Assembly: GCF_008831285.2 (NCBI RefSeq)
Contig: NC_045150.1
Coordinates: 4,660,001 to 4,724,000, forward strand
Direction of reading: 5' to 3'
DNA from: Nymphaea colorata
Lineage: Eukaryota; Streptophyta; Magnoliopsida; Nymphaeales; Nymphaeaceae
Length of the DNA: 64,000 bases
In this document: positions 10,961 to 22,640 of the stretch, one piece after another
How the letters are laid out: every line of letters starts with the position of its first letter
Position numbering within the stretch: the stretch's first letter is position 1
Notes under the pieces: model-generated
What the model saw: only the letters and a program-made list of their open reading frames with translations
The model's database searches: none
What the model was told of the DNA's origin: nothing
Program-made: the position numbers and the translations under genes

Positions 10961-11189
10961 TGTTGAAATTAGAAAGTTTGTTTTTAAATGTGGTAGTTAT
11001 TTGATTATTTAAGAGTTAGGGTTCCTTTTTGTCCTTTTAATATTTTATTTGTTCTTCTCTTGTAACTGTCTCAGTCGTGCCCTAATCTCCCTTTAAGTTG
11101 AGATTAGAGCACGAGATTAATCATAAGTTTTCTTGCCTCTCTCTCTCTCTCTCTCCCACTCTCGTTCTTCCCTTCTTCATCACGTAACA
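10961..11189 (+). repeat. Copia B 5' LTR
   Basis: 229 bp, TGTTGAAATT...CACGTAACA. It carries an 11-bp inverted repeat with one mismatch, GCCCTAATCTC / GAGATTAGAGC (11079-11089 and 11100-11110), around a 10-nt AT-rich loop, and a CT-rich tract before the 3' end. Confidence 0.93.
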
Positions 11190-11965
11190 TGGTATCAGAG
11201 CCTACGTTGGTGTGATCGACTCAAGTTTGCTGGCGTGATCCTCTCGTGCCTTCCTTGCGGTATTGATTCAGTCTGCTGGTGTGAACCATTCATCTCAGAT
11301 TTCTCGTACGTGAGCATCTCAAGTTGTTGCTGGCGTGATCGCTGGTTTCTCTTATTTTTCTTCTTGAGTGGAAGAGGACCTGATCTCGCCTATGTGGAAG
11401 GCGTGATCAGATCCTCTAGTGGAGTGCGTCGACAAGGTTATGGGCTGTTGATGGACGCTGTTGAGAGTATTTGAGTGGAACGTTATGCTATTAGTGGCTG
11501 CGGTGTAAGGTATGATAGAAGTTTTGGTGACGCATAACAGGTTTTGCTATTTTTTTTTACGAAAGATATGGACCTGCTGTTTAAGAGTTGAGGTTGGGAA
11601 TAGTAGAAGCAGCGGCAGACCTTGTTTGTAAGGTTTTTTTTTTTCAGCAAGTTATTTTCTGGCGTGTTTTTCAGCAGGCTGTATTCCCTGTTCTTGTCTG
11701 ACGTGTTTGTTCAGCAAGTTATTTCCAGCAAGTTGTTATTTTCTGGTGTGTTTTTCAGCAGACCATTTTCAGCAAGTCACTATTTTCAGCAAGTTATTCC
11801 CTGTCCGTTTCTGGTGTGGTTTCAGCAGGCTACTTTTATTTGCTGTTTGGGAATGTGAAAGAAACGTGTGCATGTTCCTTTGTTTCGTGTTATTCCTGTT
11901 GTCCACGTGAAGTTGCTGCTTATATACAGTTTATCGTGGTATTCTTATCCTTGCTGTGATTTATT
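11190..11965 (+). other. Copia B 5' leader with repeated CAGCA motif
   Basis: Primer site, then untranslated leader up to the gag ATG at 11966. Between 11640 and 11830 a T-rich TTTTCAGCAAG-like word occurs eight times (CAGCA at 11645, 11672, 11712, 11725, 11756, 11770, 11786, 11823), alternating with TTATTTTCTGGTGTG-like spacers. No ORF in the leader shows similarity to a known protein. Confidence 0.6.
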
Positions 11966-12061
11966 ATGGCTGAGAGCCGCAATTCCGAGGGTGGTAACGA
12001 TCACAAAGGAGGTGGAAATCCCTTCTCCTATGGATCTACAGTTAAACTAGATGGACACAAC
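11966..12061 (+). pseudogene. Copia B gag, N-terminal piece
   Basis: ATG at 11966 opens the gag frame (MAESRNSEGG..., then NPFSYGSTVKLDGHN). It is broken after 32 codons by the hAT element; the last 8 bases are the left copy of the duplication GACACAAC. The frame resumes exactly after the right copy at 15518 with YELWSRSFML, so without the hAT the gag frame would be continuous at this point. Confidence 0.9.
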
Positions 12062-15000
12062 CTATGTCACACGGATACGGCAAACTGGGTCGAGTACCGG
12101 TGTCGACACGCGGACACGGGGATCTCGACACGGCGATACGGCTGGATACGTTTTGGATCGGGTCTGGGTCAGACCCGATCCAAACCACTTGTATAACCGA
12201 TTTTTTAACCCGCGTTTTGTTTTACGCACTAACATCTACCCTCGACGCTCGACCTTCGTTTACCCTCCACGGCTTCCGCAGCAGGCTGGCAGCACAGTAA
12301 GGCAATGGCGGGCGACGGCGAGCTCCGGCGATCGACGGCGACTTCCGGTGGCGTCCGGCGGCAGCCAGCGACAGACAGGTAAGTGTTTTGTCGATTATTT
12401 TCGATAATAGAAGTTAGGGTTTCAACTTTTATTTGGGGATTTTTTACATTGGGTATTAAAATCTGATTTGGGGATGTTTTGGTTTGAAGATTGGACGGTT
12501 TAGAATCATATTCTTCAATGCTATGTGCGATGTTTTCTTTTTTTTTGTTTGATTTTGGGATTTGGGGATTTTGCCGTTTTGGGTGTATAACCGATTTGGG
12601 GATTTTGCCTTCGCTGTTGTTCATGATGCTAGACAATGATGAATACGTGATATCTAGATGGCATTAACATATAATTTACCATTCGTGAATGTTCCTGTTC
12701 ACTGTTCACTATTCACTTCAGCCTTCGCTATTGTTCATGTTTCTTTTAGTTTTAGGCTTTAACGAACTGCTTCTGTTCCTGTTCACTATTCAGTCTGGCA
12801 GTACTATCATTTACAATTCCTGAATGTTCCTGTTCACTATTCAGCCTTCGTTCTGCTTCTGAATATCTGAAGTTTTGTGACTGCAGTGCATGTTTATACT
12901 TTGTCAGTTTGTTGTATTGTTTTATTTCATAAATTTTATGTTCATTATACGTTTTTTCCATTTTTTTATTATGTTTAATCTAGTATGGCGAGCAAAGGAA
13001 AAACAGTGTCTCAGTCTCAAGACTCTCAACCTACAAGTTGTGGTTCTGGATCAGCTACACCTCAGCCACCATTATGGTCATACGTGAATCTAATGGGGAA
13101 ACCTCCTGGAGGCGGTGGAAATGCTTTTTTTAGGTGTAATTTTTGTGAGGGACAGTTCAATGGATCATATACAAGAGTGAAAGCACATCTATTAAAAATC
13201 AGTCAAAAAGGAATTCAACCATGTAAGAAAATCACTAACGAGACTTTGGCTCAGTTGAAGAAAGAACAAAAAGCCTTTGAGAATAAGAAAAGCACATCAT
13301 CTGGATCTGGTTTCATTGACATTGCTTCAATTTTACATGATGATATTCAGAATCCTACCAAAAAAAGAAAAGTTGTTGATGTTCATCAGAAATCAATTAA
13401 GGATTCATTTAGTTTACAAGGACGGCGAGAATTAGATCTAAAAGTGGCGACATTTTTCTATGCTAATTGCATACCATTTAATGTAGCTAGAAGTCCATAT
13501 TGGAGAGACTTAGTTACATCTATTGCAAATTCTAACTTGACTGGGTATGTTCCCCCTAGTTCTGAAAGGCTTCGCACTGTACTACTAGAATAACAGATGA
13601 CTCGAGTGAACAAATTGTTAGAGTCTCAAAAGTTCACTTGGGATCAACACGGAGTTTCTATTGTTTCTGATGGCTGGACAGATTTGCAACGACGCCCTCT
13701 TATTAATTTCATTGCAACTTCAGCAAATGGACCAATTTTCTTGAAAGCAATAGATGCATCTGGTGAATACAAAAGTGCTGAGTATCTGAAAGGATTGTTT
13801 ATGGAAATAATTGAAGAAGTGGGGAAAGAAAACGTTGTTCAGCTAATTACAGACAATGCACCTGTATGTAGAGCAGCTGGTATTGCGATAGAAAAGGAGT
13901 ACCCTCATATCTTTTGGACTTCTTGTGCAGTTCATAGCTTAAATTTGGCTCTAAAGAGTATATGCAATCCACCAAGTAAAGAGCAAGATCCTCATGCTTA
14001 TGAATTATGTTCGTGGATTGAAGACTTGGAAAAGGATGTGAGGAACATCAGAAATTTCATAGTAAATCATCAACATGCACTTTCCATTTATAACAAGCAT
14101 TCTGATCTAAAATTATTAAGAGTTGCAGAGACACGTTTTGCATCTCTAATTGTTATGGTCAAAAGGATAAAAAGGGTGAAAAGTGCATTGATCAGTATGG
14201 TGACTGATGATGATTGGAGTTTCTACCGTGCTGATGATGATGACAAAGCTCAAGCAATCAAAGGAATGATTCTTGAAGACAAGTGGTGGGATCAAATCTT
14301 TTATTTTCTTGCATTCACAGAGCCGATCTGGGAGATGTTGAGAGTTCTTGATTGTGATAATTCAACGTTGCACTGTGTGTATGAGATGTGGGACACTATG
14401 ATTGAAAAAATCCAAGAGGTTATTTTTAAGCATGAAAAAAAAGTATTGCACTTGAAGATTCAGCATTTTTTGATCATGTGCATAGAATATTGATTGCAAG
14501 ATGGGATAAAAGTAGCAATCCTCTTCAATGCATGGCACATACATTAAATCCTAAATATTATGGAAAAAAGTGGCTTACAGGGGGTGTTGGAAGAACCCCA
14601 CCACATCTGGATCTAGAATTATCAACAAACAGAGTAGCATGTATTAATAGGATTTTCATTGATGTACATCAAAATCGCCGAGCTAATGATGAGTTTGAAA
14701 GGTTTTCTACTGGAATTGGAGAAGATGTAGGTGCAACTGTAGACAAAGATAATTATCCATCTTTATCTTGGTGGATTAAACATGGAACTGCTTATCCTAC
14801 TCTTCAATACCTTGCTTTCAGATTGCTAGTTCAACCTGCTACATCTTCATGCAGTGAGAGAAATTGGAGTACATATTCACAAATCCACACTATAAAACGA
14901 AATAATCTCACAAGCAAACGTGCAGAAAATCTGGTTTATGTGCATTCTAACCTTCGGCTTCTATCACGGAACAAAGAAGAATATAGGTAAATTAAGTATA

Positions 15001-15510
15001 TGATTTATTGATTTAGATGTTTCTCTTCTTATTCGCTAACATCATAATAATTACAATTTTTTTGTCTTGTAGGGAAGGAGAAACTAAATATTGGGACGTG
15101 AATGTTGACGACTTTAACTTAGAACAAGAGAATGAACTTGAAGTTGTTAATTCAAGATTCGAAGAACCTTGTATTCCCTCAACATCTTCTATTGTGGAAG
15201 AAGAGGAGATTGGGGAGAACGATGATTTGGGCATTGATGATGACTAGAATGATGATGAACAATGTTTTGTGATGATTGATGAACAATGTTTTGTAACTTT
15301 CTTTGAGACTTTCTTGCTTATGTCTTAGCAGTTATCACTTTTGAGATTGGTGATGAACAATGTTTTGTTTGAGACTTTCTTTATTATCATTTTTAATTTT
15401 TTTGAATATAATATTCGCCATATCCGCGTATCCTAAAATTTTGAAATGTCGTGTCCCCATACCCGTACCCGTATCCATAGGATACCCGTACCCGTATCCG
15501 TGTGACATAG
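12062..15510 (+). mobile_element. hAT DNA transposon nested in copia B gag
   Basis: A 3,449-bp element with perfect 19-bp terminal inverted repeats CTATGTCACACGGATACGG (12062-12080 and 15492-15510), flanked by the 8-bp duplication GACACAAC (12054-12061 and 15511-15518); an 8-bp TSD is the hAT hallmark. Both subterminal regions are rich in GATACG / CCGTATCC words. The left region (12685-12850) carries three copies of a TGTTCCTGTTCACTATTCA-like word ahead of the transposase. The transposase (12985-15247) shows BED, DUF659-type and C-terminal dimerisation regions. Confidence 0.95.
12985..15247 (+). pseudogene. hAT transposase, two lesions
   Basis: Starts MASKGKTVSQ. A BED-type zinc finger follows (FRCNFC...KAHLLKISQKGIQPC, residues about 45-80). 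A TAA at 13591-13593 interrupts the frame, which then continues unchanged (QMTRVNKLL...) through the DUF659-type catalytic region: VSDGWTDLQRRPLINF, then LITDNAPVCRAAG and WTSCAVHSLNLALKSI. A second break is a frame change in an A8 run near 14432-14439; the correct frame resumes as EDSAFFDHVHRILIARWDKS. The end carries the hAT_C dimerisation motif (PATSSCSERNWSTYS...NLTSKRAENLVYVHSNLRLL). An intron is suggested at 14987-15072 (ATAG|GTAAAT ... TTGTAG|GGAAGG), followed by an acidic tail rich in Glu and Asp. Both lesions could be recent or sequencing-related. Confidence 0.9.
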
Positions 15511-15518
15511 GACACAAC

Positions 15519-16150
15519 TATGAACTGTGGTCCAGATCCTTTATGTTGTCAGTTAAAGGTCATCGGAAGAGACACATAATTGAAGAGGATGAGCCTACTA
15601 ACAAATCAGGGAAGTACATAACCTGGGAAGAGGACGACAGCATGGTAATGTCGTGGATTATGAATAGTGTTCAACCTCATATTGCTTCTACTATTACGTA
15701 CTATACTACTGCGAAGGAGATGTGGGAATTTCTTAGACAGACATATTCTCAAGATAAGAATGTAAGTAAAATCCTTCAAGTTGAAGAAGAGTTGCACAAT
15801 CTCCGACAGGGAAGTCAAGATTTATCTCAATACTTTGCCACAGTTAAAGCCACTTATGAACGTTTGAAATTCTTGCGTCCTCCGTACAAATCGTGTTATA
15901 AGTCACACTTTGAACCTACTATGGTTGCAAAGTTTTTTGCTGGTCTCTCTCCTGAATATGCTGCTGCTAAGGATCAGATGCTCACTGGAAGTGAAATTCC
16001 TGACCTCTCTGATGCGTACAACAGACTTAGCCGTCTTGCTATCAGTCTGTCTCAACCAGCTGGTGTGACGCCTGCCTCTGCACTTGCTGTGGGGGTGGTC
16101 GTGGTCATGGCTCCACCTATAGTACAAGAGGAAGAGGTATAGGTCGTGGA
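15519..16150 (+). pseudogene. Copia B gag, main part
   Basis: Resumes with YELWSRSFMLSVKGHRKRHIIEE and runs through MNSVQPHIASTITYYTTAKEMW, SKILQVEEELHNL and LSPEYAAAKDQML to SLSQPAGVTP. A one-base frame change in a G-rich run near 16090 (GCTGTGGGGGTGG) shifts the arginine/glycine linker and the zinc knuckle CTYCGKIGHLEDRC (about 16170-16215) into the frame used by pol. Otherwise it is intact, unlike the copia A version. Confidence 0.9.
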
Positions 16151-19100
16151 ACTGGAGGCCGTGGGAGGTTCCAATGCACCTATTGTGGTAAGATTGGTCA
16201 TTTAGAGGATCGCTGTTGGGATAAACATGGTCGCCCATCCTCTTTGTCACAGGGAAGAAATATGGTCACCAAACAGGGCAAGAGCTCTACTTACTCGTCT
16301 ATGGAATCTGCACAGACTGCCACTCCTACAGTGGAGGACTCTTCGCCTAGTATAGCTCCAGAGACAGTTAGCATTGACAAAGTTGAGTATGAGCAATTTT
16401 TGGCACACAAAGCCTCACAGGATTCAGCTACTACAGCGGTGACTGATCGAGCCTTCTCAGCGGGTCCTTCCACGTCTGACTCAGGTACTTCGTGGATTAT
16501 TGATTCAGGAGCATCGAGACATTTCTACAGCAGACCCGAGTCTTTTACTACTCTGCATAAATTTCCCCAGCCACGTCATGTAAAAATTGCAGATGGTAGA
16601 CTGTCACCCATATTGGGTTCTGGAGATGTGAAACTTTCTAAGTCTATGACTATTTCACATGTTTTATATGCTCCTGAATTTCCATCTCATTTACTCTCAG
16701 TTAAACAATTGACTACTGATTTACACTGTCGTATTATTTTTTACTCTAGTTCATGCTCATTTCAGGACTTGCAAACTGGGAAGACGATTGGTGGCGGCTA
16801 TGAGAAAGGGGGTGTCTACATCCTGTCGACTCCTATGGGCCTTGCTGCTACCTCCTCTACATCAGAGTCTACAGTCTTCCAGTGGCATCTCCAGCTTGGT
16901 CACCCTTCAGCACCCAAGCTCCGTTCTCTCCTTCCTAATCTCTCTATTCCAGAGTCTTTTCAATGTGAGGCTTGTCAACTGGGCAAGCACACACGTAGTA
17001 GTTTTCCTTCGAGTCTTAGTCCTTCCAGTCAAGGGTTATTTGATCTTCTTCATGTTGATGTGTGGGGGCCTAGCAGGGTTGCTAGCCGAAATAAGTTTAG
17101 GTACTTTCTTGTCGTTGTTGATGTTTATTCTCGAGTCAGTTGGGTATTCCTTTTGAAGGAAAGGTCTGAAGTTATTTGTATTCTCAAAAACTTGATTATT
17201 GAAATAAAGACTCAATTTGGTTCTGTGGTTAAGTGTATCCGCACTGATAATGCTCTTGAGTTCAAATCATCTATCTTAATGACCTTTTATGCTGAAAATT
17301 GTATCTCTCCCCAATTCACTTGTCCTCATACCTCACAACAGAATAGAGTTGCTGAACGAAAGCATCGGCAACTTCTAACTGTTGCTCGTACCCTCATGCT
17401 TCATAATCATGTTCCTGCATACTTATGGGGTGATGCCATACTCATGGCTTGTCACCTGACCAATCGTTTGCCGTCATCCTCCATTGACCACAAAGTACCT
17501 ATCAAACTTGTTTATCCCAATCGAAGCTTGTTTTCCGTTGCACCAAAAGTTTTTGGTTGTACCTGTTTTGTACACATTCTTGGGCCTAAACGTGATAAAC
17601 TTGCTACTCAAGCCATTAAGTGTGTGTTCATTGGCTATCCTCGAAACCAAAAAGGGTACAAGTGTTTTGAGCCGGTAACTCACAAAGAGTATATCAGTGC
17701 GGATGTCACTTTTTTTGAGTCTCAGTCTTACTTCAGTCATACTTCTGCCTCAACTGAAGTACCATGTCCTATCCCGTTACCTATTCCTCCTATCCCGTTG
17801 CAATCCTTTCCATCTCCTACTCTCACTATGAATAGGTTTCGGGATCCCCCATTGGTCTACACTCGACGACAGGACTCCTCTCATGGTCGACCATCAGACT
17901 CTTCTCAAGATGTAAGCCCCACTGAAATAAGTATACCTGGTGTTGTTCCTTTAGATGACTTGCCTATAGCCCTGCGCAAAGGCAAGAGACAGTGTACCAT
18001 GCATCCTATCTCTCACTTTGTTTCCACTACCCATCTTGATGGTAACTTACAACAGTTTCTGAAGGCTATGACAGTTCATACTGTCCCAACTTGTCATCAA
18101 CGGGCCTTACTAGATTGTAAATGGCGAACAGCTATGCAAGATGAGATGGATGCTCTCGTACAGCGTGGTACCTGGGAGTTGGTTGATCCACCTAAAGATT
18201 GTGACATCGTTGGTTCCAAATGGGTATTTACAGTCAAATATAATTCAGATGGGTCGTTAGAGCGATACAAGGCTCGATTAGTAGCTAAAGGTTACACTCA
18301 GACATACGGGGTTGACTTCTTTGAGACGTTCTCTCCAGTGGCACGATTGAGCACTATTCGCCTTATTATTTCTGTTGCAGTACACTCTGATTGGCCTATG
18401 TATCAGCTTGATGTGAAGAATGCTTTTTTGTATGGTGATCTTGAGGAGACTGTATATATGCAGCAACCACCAGGGTTCGAAAGACAGGGGGAGTGTAGTA
18501 AAGTATGTCGGTTGAAGAAGGCCATCTATGGACTCAAACAAAGTCCTAGGGCATGGTTCCACAAATTATCAGAGGTGGTTTCACAATGTGGATTTGAACG
18601 ATCTCCGTTGGATCATTCCCTATTCATCAAGAAGACCTCCACAGGTATAGTTGTCATGATAGTTTATGTTGATGACATTATCTTGACAGGTGATTGTGGT
18701 CGAGAAATATCTACTACTAAGGTCTTTCTTCAAAAACATTTTGTCACAAAGGATCTTGGTCAATTGAGATATTTTCTTGGGATTGAAGTTGTGGAAAACA
18801 AAGAAGGTGTAGCATTGTCTCAAAGGAAGTATGTCCTTGATTTACTGCAGGACACAGGGATGCTAGGGACCAAGCCGGCTAATCTCCCTATGAACCCACG
18901 TATTCACCTTCATGATGATCAATCAGAACTAGTAGATTCTCGATCTTACAGGTCTCTCATTGGAAAACTACTTTATGTTACTGTAACAAGGCCAGACATA
19001 AGCTTTGCTGTTGGAAAATTAAGCCAGTTTATGGAAAAGTCTAGAAAAGTCCACTGGGATGCAGCGATGATGGTATTGAAATACCTAAAATCATCCCCAG

Positions 19101-19600
19101 GCAAAGGCCTCTTCTTTAAGAAGGGTGAATCTCTTGATGTTGTTGCTTATAGTGATGCTGACTATGCAGGGTCTGTTGATGATAGAAGGTCTACAACTGG
19201 CTTTTGTGTCTTTGTTGGAGGTAATCTCATATCATGGAGAAGCAAGAAACAAAATGTAGTCTCTAGATCAAGTGCAGAATCTGAATATAGAGCAATGGCT
19301 CAAATGGCGACTGAGATTACGTGGGTTAAATCTATGCTAACGAATATGAGTATTCATGTTCCTCTTCCTATGAAAATGTACTGTGATAACAAGACATTGC
19401 AAACAATCTTGTATTTCATTAAAGAACAAAGCACATTGAGGTGGATTGTCATTATATTCGTGACCTTATAAAAGAAGGTGTGGTGTCCACTGTTCATGTT
19501 GCTTCTGAAGACCAAGCAGCAGATATGTTTACTAAAGCTCTTCCAATTGGTGATTTCTCTAGATGTTGTAACAAGCTGAGCATGGTTGATATCTATGCTC
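16150..19600 (+). CDS. Copia B pol polyprotein (PR-IN-RT-RH)
   Basis: Open from the zinc knuckle to 19471. Protease: TSWIIDSGASRHF (about 16490-16530). Integrase: the H-H-C-C zinc domain in WHLQLGHPSAPKL...FQCEACQLGKH, then the core LHVDVWGP, CIRTDNALEF and HTSQQNRVAERKHRQLL (D, D, E; the usual G after QQN is R). The C-terminal GYPRNQKGYKCFEP motif follows. [31 protein letters not shown] and YVDDIILTGD. RNase H: YSDADYAGSVDDRRSTTGF and SSAESEYRAMA. A small deletion near 19395 (after YCDNK) changes frame, so RNase H ends prematurely at 19471; the remaining homology (ADMFTKALPIGDF) continues to about 19600. Confidence 0.93.
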
Positions 19601-19615
19601 CAGCTTGAGGGGGAG

Positions 19616-19844
19616 TGTTGAAATTAGAAAGTTTGTTTTTAAATGTGGTAGTTATTTGATTATTTAAGAGTTAGGGTTCCTTTTTGTCCTTTTAATATTT
19701 TATTTGTTCTTCTCTTGTAACTGTCTCAGCCGTGCCCTAATCTCCCTTTAAGTTGAGATTAGAGCACGAGATTAATCATAAGTTTTCTCGCCTCTCTCTC
19801 TCCCTCTCTCCCACTCTCGTTCTTCCCTTCTTCATCACGTAACA
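19616..19844 (+). repeat. Copia B 3' LTR
   Basis: 229 bp, same length as the 5' LTR, with three substitutions between them by eye (all C/T). It begins after the polypurine tract and ends CACGTAACA, followed by the duplication GTAAA. Confidence 0.93.
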
Positions 19845-19849
19845 GTAAA

Positions 19850-21436
19850 AATATGCAACAGTTCATTCAAGCTCTGGCTGCTCATACAGTTCCTACGTGT
19901 CACCAGCAGGCTTTATTAGACACCCAATGGAGACGGGCTATGCAAGATGAGATGGATGCTTTAGTGCAGAGAGGCACTTGGGAACTTGTTGATCCTCCTC
20001 GTCGTTGTGATATTGTTGGCTCAAAGTGGGTATTCACACTGAAATATAATTCTGATAGTTCTATGGAACAATACAAAGCTCGGTTGGTTGCTAAGGGCTA
20101 CATGCAGACCTACGGTGTGGATTTCTTTGAGACCTTCTCTCCAGTTGCTCGGTTGGAAACCATTCGTCTTATCATTTCTGTGGCTGTCCACCATGACTGG
20201 CACATGTATCAATTGGATGTCAAAAACGCCTTTTGTACAGTGATCTCGATGAGACTGTCTATATGCAACAACCACCAGGATTTGAACGACAGGGGGAGTG
20301 TGGCAAAGTGTGCAAGCTGAAGAAAGCTATTTATAGACTCAAGCAGAGTCCTCGTGCATGGTTTCACAAGTTTTCCGAGGTAGTCTCAAAGTGTGGCTTT
20401 GTGAGATCTCCTCTTGATCATTCTCTGTTTATCAAGAAGACTTCCAGAGGTATAACCATTCTCGTGGTTTATGTTGATGATATTATCCTAACAGGTGACT
20501 CTGATCAAGAAATTTCTGATGCAAAATTGTTTCTTCAAAAACACTTTGTGACGAAAGATCTTGGTCCACTTTGATACTTCTTGGGAATAGAAGTTGCTCG
20601 CAATAGGGAGGGTGTTGTTCTCTCTCAACGGAAGTATGTTCTTGATTTATTGCAGGACACAGGGATGCTATGAGCTAAACCGGTTAATTTGCCTATGAAT
20701 CCACGTATACACCTTCATGATGACCAAACAGAATTAGTGGATTCTAGATCTTATAGATCCCTTATTGGAAAACTACTCTATGTTACTGTGACAAGACCAG
20801 ACATTAGTTTTGCAGTGGGGAAACTAAGTCAATTTATGGAAAAACCAAGGAAAGTTCATTGGGATGCTGTTTTGATGGTGGTTAAATATCTGAAATCGTC
20901 ACCTGGCAAAGGCCTTTTGTTCACAAAAGGCAAGACTCTGGAAGTGGAAGCCTATAGTGATGCTGACTATGCTGGCTCAGTCGAGGACAGAAAATCTACC
21001 ACAGGTTTTGTGTATTTGTGGGAGGCAACCTCATATCATGGAGAAGTAAAAAACAAGGCATGGTGTCAAGATCTAATGCAGAATCTGAATATAGAGCTAT
21101 GGCTCAAACTGCAACAGAAATGACTTGGGTTAGATACTTAGATCCATGCTATCTAGCCTAAGTGTGTCGATTCCACTTCCCATGAAGATGTATTGTGACA
21201 ATCGTGCAGCCACATACATTGCTAATAATCCAGTTTTCCATGAGAGAATAAACATATTGAGGTTGACTATCATTATATTCGGGATCTCGTTCAAGGAGGA
21301 ACCATTGCCACTATTCATGTCTCTTCAGAAGACCAAGCTGCAGATGTCTTCACCAAAGCTCTCCCTATTGGTGATTTCTCTAAATGTTGTGACAAGTTGA
21401 GCATGTTTAATATGTATGCTCCAGCTTGAGGGGGAG
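19850..21436 (+). pseudogene. Copia A reverse transcriptase / RNase H pseudogene
   Basis: Continuation of copia A after copia B. It opens [31 protein letters not shown] and carries [29 protein letters not shown], then a frame change at about 20233 (VKNAF | [17 protein letters not shown]). The active-site YVDDIILTGDSD is present (about 20470-20505). Stops follow at 20574 and about 20672. RNase H (SDADYAGSVEDRKSTTGF) has a further frame change near 21006. It ends DVFTKALPIGDFSKCCDKLSMFNMYAPA before the polypurine tract. Confidence 0.92.
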
Positions 21437-21665
21437 TGTTGAAATAAGAATGTTTATGTTTTTAGGTGGTTCTTTGTAATATTAAAGAGTTATAAGATCT
21501 CTTTAATATTTTCTTTATTTTAGATTGATGTAATCTGTAAATCTTCTTTCTACCCTAATCTCTTTATAATAGAGATTAGGGTTAGTGAATTAAACGTGTT
21601 CTTTTCTTCTCAACTCTCACGTCTTCAGCCCTCTCTCTCTCCCTCCACGTTTCAAGGCTGCAACA
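21437..21665 (+). repeat. Copia A 3' LTR
   Basis: 229 bp, TGTTGAAATAAG...GCTGCAACA, then the duplication GTTAT. Differs from the 5' LTR at four positions by eye: A/G near the start, A/G in TTTAAGTGG, and two in the CT tract. It carries the same 12-bp inverted repeat. Confidence 0.93.
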
Positions 21666-22076
21666 GTTATTTTGGCCATAACCATCGGTGACTTTCGTGG
21701 TCGCCCTCACTGAACCGACTTGAATCTGAACTATGATTCAGATCAAGTCTGACCGAAATTGGATTTCCTTTTCGTTGTCACAGAAAACATGTTGTATTCA
21801 AAACTAACGCAAAAAAAAAAAAAAAAAGTTAAAACAGGTCAGATGAAAAAAAAGAAAAAAAGTGTTCTTTTTTTAAAGAAGCCAAACTGAAAAAGCGCAC
21901 AAATCGCATTTTTCCCTTTTTATTTTTCTTTCGTTGTTTCATTCTTATGCATTTTTTGACATTTTTTAATTACCAGATTTTTATTTTCACATTTTTCACA
22001 TGTTACTTTTAGGATCTTTCCATTTTAGCTTTTTTAAAGCTTGTCAAGATTTTTCCTAGAAAAAACAATTCTATTT

Positions 22077-22606
22077 TATTATACCCGAGAAAAACCTCAC
22101 CGTTTAATACCCAAAGAAGGTATGTGTGACAAGGCTCACTAGTAAGCGAGCAAAAGATTCAGTTTGTGTTCACTCCAACCTGCACTTACTTTCACGCACT
22201 TCGGATGGTTATAGGTATTGCTTTTAATTTTTATCTTTCATATGTGTAAATTTGTTTATTGGTTGTTTGAAGTTAAATATAAACTTGAATCATATTGTTT
22301 TTGTGTTGCAAGTTGCAATTCAGGATCATCCAAGCATTGGGATGTTAATCTAGAGGACATTGACATGGATCTTGAAAGAGAACATGATTTGCATGCTTTT
22401 AATATGGACCTTGGGAACCTATTGTTCCTTCTAATCTTGATTATGAGATTGAGGAGGATCAGTAAAGCAAATTATTTTTAATTTTTAGTATGTTTGTTAC
22501 CTTCATACCTTGTTTATTAGTTTTTTCTTCATAATTTATAAATTTTGAATCATAAATGTGTTGTTTTGTTTGTTTGAATTCATATACATACATACATACA
22601 TATATG

Positions 22607-22640
<34 letters not shown>

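Larger units (their letters stand above)
10961..19844 (+). mobile_element. Copia B: near-complete LTR retrotransposon nested in copia A
   Basis: 229-bp LTRs at 10961-11189 and 19616-19844, flanked by the 5-bp duplication GTAAA (10956-10960 and 19845-19849). The primer site TGGTATCAGAGCC starts at 11190; the polypurine tract GAGGGGGAG precedes 19616. The span is 8,884 bp, of which 3,457 bp is the hAT insertion with its duplication, so the native length is about 5.4 kb. I count 3 LTR differences by eye. Its coding region is almost whole: gag, protease, integrase, RT and RNase H in the usual copia order. Confidence 0.95.
5288..21665 (+). mobile_element. Copia A: LTR retrotransposon, deleted and multiply invaded
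   Basis: Complete by its ends: 229-bp LTRs at 5288-5516 and 21437-21665, flanked by the 5-bp duplication GTTAT (5283-5287 and 21666-21670). The primer site TGGTATCAGAGT starts at 5517 and the polypurine tract GAGGGGGAG lies before 21437. The span is 16,378 bp, but about 11.9 kb of it is later insertions (solo LTR at 7766 and copia B at 10961), leaving a native element of about 4.46 kb. I count 4 differences between the two LTRs by eye. It keeps gag and RT/RNase H, but the protease and most of the integrase are missing at a junction near 7456-7461. Confidence 0.93.

Noticed and set aside
10961-11189. Reading copia B and copia A as one element with three or four LTRs
   Set aside because: Different LTR sequences and separate duplications (GTAAA, GTTAT) show nesting of two elements.
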